Shown here piece by piece: positions 61,396 to 64,000 of a stretch of 64,000 nt of DNA. The stretch is from Methylobacillus flagellatus KT (GTDB taxonomy: Bacteria; Pseudomonadota; Gammaproteobacteria; Burkholderiales; Methylophilaceae), in the NCBI RefSeq assembly GCF_000013705.1, contig NC_007947.1, positions 2,604,001 through 2,668,000 on the forward strand, in the 5' to 3' direction. The notes under the pieces were generated by a model. That model searched no databases. It saw only the letters and a list, made by a program, of their open reading frames with translations, and had not been told where the DNA came from. A program made the position numbers and the translations under genes. Position 1 is the stretch's first letter. Every line of letters starts with the position of its first letter.

Positions 61396-62829
61396 TTAAC
61401 CTGCAAGCTTGCGCTTGAGGATCTCGTTGACCTGAGCAGGATTGGCCTTGCCTTTGGAAGCTTTCATGGTTTGGCCCACCAGGGCATTGAACGCCTTTTC
61501 CTTGCCTGCGCGGAACTCTTCCACCATGGCTGCATTGGCGGCCAGCACCTCGTCCACGATGGCCTCGATCGCGCCGCTATCGGTGACCTGTTTCAGGCCC
61601 TTGCGTTCGATGATGGCGTCAGCATCACCTTCGCCTGCCCACATGGCCTCGAACACATCCTTGGCGATCTTGCTGGAGATCGTATTATCCGCAATCCGCT
61701 TCAGCAAACCGGCGAGGAGAACTGGCGACACTGGCGCATCGGTGATCTCCCGACCCTCTTCATTCAGCTTGGCGCTAATCCCACCCATCACCCAGTTGGC
61801 CACCAGCTTGGCCTCGCCACCGAACTCAGCCAGCGTTGCAGTAAAGTAATCCGCCACGCTGCGCGAAGCGGTCAGCGCAGAAGCATCGTACGCCGACAAG
61901 CCGTAATCGCGCTCGAAACGTGCCTTCATTGCAGAGGGCAATTCGGGCAGCGTGACGCGGACAGCGTCAATGTCTTCCGTCGAAATTGCCAGTGGCAGCA
62001 AGTCGGGGTCAGGGAAGTAGCGGTAGTCGTTCGCCTCCTCCTTGGTGCGCATGGCGCGCGTTTCCCCGGTGTCGGGATTGAACAGTACCGTCGCCTGCTC
62101 GATCTTGCCACCATCCTCCAGCGTTTCGATCTGCCAGCGGGTCTCAAACTCGATTGCCTGTTGCATGAAGCGGAAAGAATTGAGGTTCTTGATCTCGCGA
62201 CGTGTGCCCAGCTTTTCTTGACCCTTCCGACGCACCGAGACGTTGACATCACAGCGGAAACTGCCCTCCTGCATATTGCCGTCGCAGATATTGATCCACT
62301 GCACCAGCTCATGCAGCTTTCGTGCATAGGCCACCGCCTCGGCTGCAGAGCGCATGTCTGGCTCGGTCACGATTTCCAGCAGCGGCGTACCGGCACGATT
62401 GAGGTCGATACCTGACTGACCGGGGCTTGCGCCATGCATGGACTTGCCGGCATCTTCCTCAAGGTGGGCGCGTGTGATGCGAATGGTTTTTTCCGTATCG
62501 CCGACCTGGATGGTCAAGGCCCCCTTGCCCACCACCGGGAGTTCATATTGGCTTATCTGGTAGCCCTTGGGCAGGTCAGGATAGAAATAATTCTTGCGCG
62601 CGAAGACCGAGCGCGGCGCGATCTCGGCATTGACGGCAAGGCCAAAGCGGATCGCGCATTGCACGGCTTCCTTGTTCAGTACCGGTAATACGCCTGGCAG
62701 GGCGACATCCACCACATTCGCCTGTGTATTCGGTTCTGCACCGAAAGCCGTGCTACTGCCGGAGAAAATCTTGGATCTGGTATTGAGCTGGACATGCGTT
62801 TCCAGCCCGATGACGACTTCCCAACTCAT
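61396..62829 (-). CDS. gatB: Aspartyl/glutamyl-tRNA amidotransferase subunit B
   Basis: GatB transamidates Glu-tRNA(Gln) or Asp-tRNA(Asn) in the GatCAB complex. The 477-residue product has [17 protein letters not shown], the [18 protein letters not shown] segment, the [15 protein letters not shown] motif and a C-terminal YqeY-like tRNA-binding domain (ending [11 protein letters not shown]). Its ATG overlaps the gatA stop (62826-62829). Confidence 0.98.
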   Translation of the reverse strand: MSWEVVIGLETHVQLNTRSKIFSGSSTAFGAEPNTQANVVDVALPGVLPVLNKEAVQCAIRFGLAVNAEIAPRSVFARKNYFYPDLPKGYQISQYELPVVGKGALTIQVGDTEKTIRITRAHLEEDAGKSMHGASPGQSGIDLNRAGTPLLEIVTEPDMRSAAEAVAYARKLHELVQWINICDGNMQEGSFRCDVNVSVRRKGQEKLGTRREIKNLNSFRFMQQAIEFETRWQIETLEDGGKIEQATVLFNPDTGETRAMRTKEEANDYRYFPDPDLLPLAISTEDIDAVRVTLPELPSAMKARFERDYGLSAYDASALTASRSVADYFTATLAEFGGEAKLVANWVMGGISAKLNEEGREITDAPVSPVLLAGLLKRIADNTISSKIAKDVFEAMWAGEGDADAIIERKGLKQVTDSGAIEAIVDEVLAANAAMVEEFRAGKEKAFNALVGQTMKASKGKANPAQVNEILKRKLAG

Positions 62830-64000
62830 GATGCGATTCCTTCAGGCATGCGGGTATGCCAATCTGTGACTTGTTGATAGACATGCCCGGCATTGAGCAT
62901 GCGCGCTTCGTCGAAATAGTTGCCGATGATCTGCAGACCCACGGGCAGCTCAACGCCGTCTGCTGCTGGCGCGAATCCGGCAGGAATACTCATGCCCGGC
63001 AAACCTGCGAGGTTGACGGCAATGGTGTAGATATCCTGCAGGTACATCGAGACCGGATCATCCGCCTTCTCGCCGGACTTGAACGCGGTGGAAGGCGCAG
63101 TCGGGCCGAGGATGAGGTCGCACTGTTCGAATGCCTTGGCGAAATCCTCTGCGATCAGGCGGCGTATCTGCTGCGCCTTGAGGTAATAGGCATCGTAGTA
63201 ACCAGCGCTTAACACATAGGTGCCAATCAGGATGCGGCGCTTGACTTCCTCGCCGAAACCTTCGGCACGGCTCTTGCAATACATGTCCATGAGGTCATCG
63301 TATTCGGCGGCGCGATGGCCGAAACGCACGCCGTCGTAGCGCGACAGGTTGCTGGAAGCTTCGGCAGGTGCGAGCACGTAATAGACGGGAATGGACAACA
63401 TGGTGTTGGGCAGGGTGACCTCGACGATTTCCGCGCCCAGCTTGCGGTATTCGTCCACTGCCGCCTCTATCACTTTTGCCACACCGGCATCCAGGCCTTC
63501 GGCGAAATACTCCTTGGGCAAGCCGATCCTGATGCCTGCCAGCGATTTACCCAGCTCGCGGGTGTAGTCCTCCTTCTCGCGCTGCAGGCTGGTGGAATCC
63601 CGCTCATCGAAGCCGGTCATCACATTCATCATCAGCGCCATGTCCTCGGCAGAATGCGCCATGGGTCCAGCCTGGTCCAGGCTGGAGGCAAACGCGATCA
63701 TGCCGTAACGGGAAGCCAGACCGTAAGTGGGTTTAAGGCCTGACAGGCCACATAGCGAGGCTGGCTGGCGAATCGAGCCGCCGGTATCGGTGCCAGTGGC
63801 CGCGGCACAAAGGCGAGCCGCCACAGCAGCCGCGCTGCCGCCCGAACTGCCGCCGGGAACACGGCTGCGGTCCCAAGGATTCTGCACCTTGCCGAAATAG
63901 GAAGTCTCGTTGGAGGAGCCCATCGCGAACTCATCCATATTGGTCTTGCCCAGATTGACGGCGCCGGCAGCATTGAAGCGCTCGATGATGCCTGCATCAT
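62826..64000 (-). CDS. gatA: Aspartyl/glutamyl-tRNA amidotransferase subunit A (5-prime end outside window)
   Basis: The frame is open to the window edge, giving about 391 C-terminal residues. It shows [18 protein letters not shown], the amidase signature [13 protein letters not shown] with one catalytic Ser, and [17 protein letters not shown] with the nucleophile Ser. The catalytic Lys and the first 90 or so residues lie beyond the window. It is followed by gatB with a 4-bp overlap. Confidence 0.97.
   Translation of the reverse strand, partial: DAGIIERFNAAGAVNLGKTNMDEFAMGSSNETSYFGKVQNPWDRSRVPGGSSGGSAAAVAARLCAAATGTDTGGSIRQPASLCGLSGLKPTYGLASRYGMIAFASSLDQAGPMAHSAEDMALMMNVMTGFDERDSTSLQREKEDYTRELGKSLAGIRIGLPKEYFAEGLDAGVAKVIEAAVDEYRKLGAEIVEVTLPNTMLSIPVYYVLAPAEASSNLSRYDGVRFGHRAAEYDDLMDMYCKSRAEGFGEEVKRRILIGTYVLSAGYYDAYYLKAQQIRRLIAEDFAKAFEQCDLILGPTAPSTAFKSGEKADDPVSMYLQDIYTIAVNLAGLPGMSIPAGFAPAADGVELPVGLQIIGNYFDEARMLNAGHVYQQVTDWHTRMPEGIAS

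Overview
The window reads as an ordinary chromosomal segment of a betaproteobacterium, most likely a Methylophilaceae-type methylotroph (Methylobacillus or Methylovorus relatives). This placement is inferred from gene order and protein style, not from a search. Gene density is high, with many ATGA, GTGA or TAATG start/stop overlaps. I see no tRNA, rRNA, insertion sequence, prophage or CRISPR array. Most genes are housekeeping: isoprenoid (ispH), folate/purine (purU), lysine (lysA), aromatic amino acids (aroE, aroK, aroB), tryptophan (trpE, trpG, trpD, trpC), tetrapyrrole (hemA, hemB), methionine (metX, metW), pyrimidine (pyrE), pentose phosphate (rpe), nitrogen control (glnA, ntrB, ntrC), translation (prfA, prmC, gatA, gatB) and cell wall (mtgA, mrcA, ampG).

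Layout: 1-2.7 kb holds a partial DoxX-like gene converging on a GyrI-like / CobD-like / ispH operon; purU follows on the plus strand. At 4.2-15.2 kb one plus-strand operon encodes a type I secretion system (TolC-like, HlyD-like, ABC ATPase), a 1286-residue RTX repeat protein as likely substrate, and a MotB-like plus a MotA-like inner-membrane pair. The gene set matches the logic of the Salmonella SPI-4 Sii system, where SiiA/SiiB form a proton channel that serves an adhesin secretion machine. This is the most interesting system in the window. At 15.5-17.2 kb lie chrA and a Pmp3-family peptide. At 17.3-20.7 kb is a minus-strand operon: rhodanese, aroE, mtgA, lptM, lysA. glnA (20.9 kb) carries a sigma-54 promoter with paired NtrC sites, and ntrB-ntrC follow at 23-25.7 kb.

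At 25.8-26.5 kb a HEPN/MNT toxin-antitoxin pair sits between two related terminators, next to a large porin gene. At 28.2-36.0 kb the minus strand carries pilM-N-O-P-Q, then aroK-aroB-dgt, with a terminator-like hairpin at the pilQ/aroK junction. mrcA (PBP1A) diverges from pilM.

At 39.4-48.4 kb the minus strand carries rpe, a previously unlisted 16-residue trp leader peptide (three Trp codons), trpE, a c-di-GMP enzyme whose MASE1 membrane domain is split between two coupled reading frames, trpG, trpD, a DUF3465 protein, trpC and hemB. The leader RNA can form a 12-bp pairing that covers the trpE ribosome binding site.

At 48.7-64.0 kb are hemA, prfA, a DUF2127 protein, prmC, a class D beta-lactamase, an EamA transporter, a gamma-carbonic anhydrase, metX-metW, a TauE/SafE-type protein with ampG, xthA, pyrE, a deoxyinosine glycosylase-like gene, a DUF4124 protein, gatB and the C-terminal part of gatA, which runs off the window.
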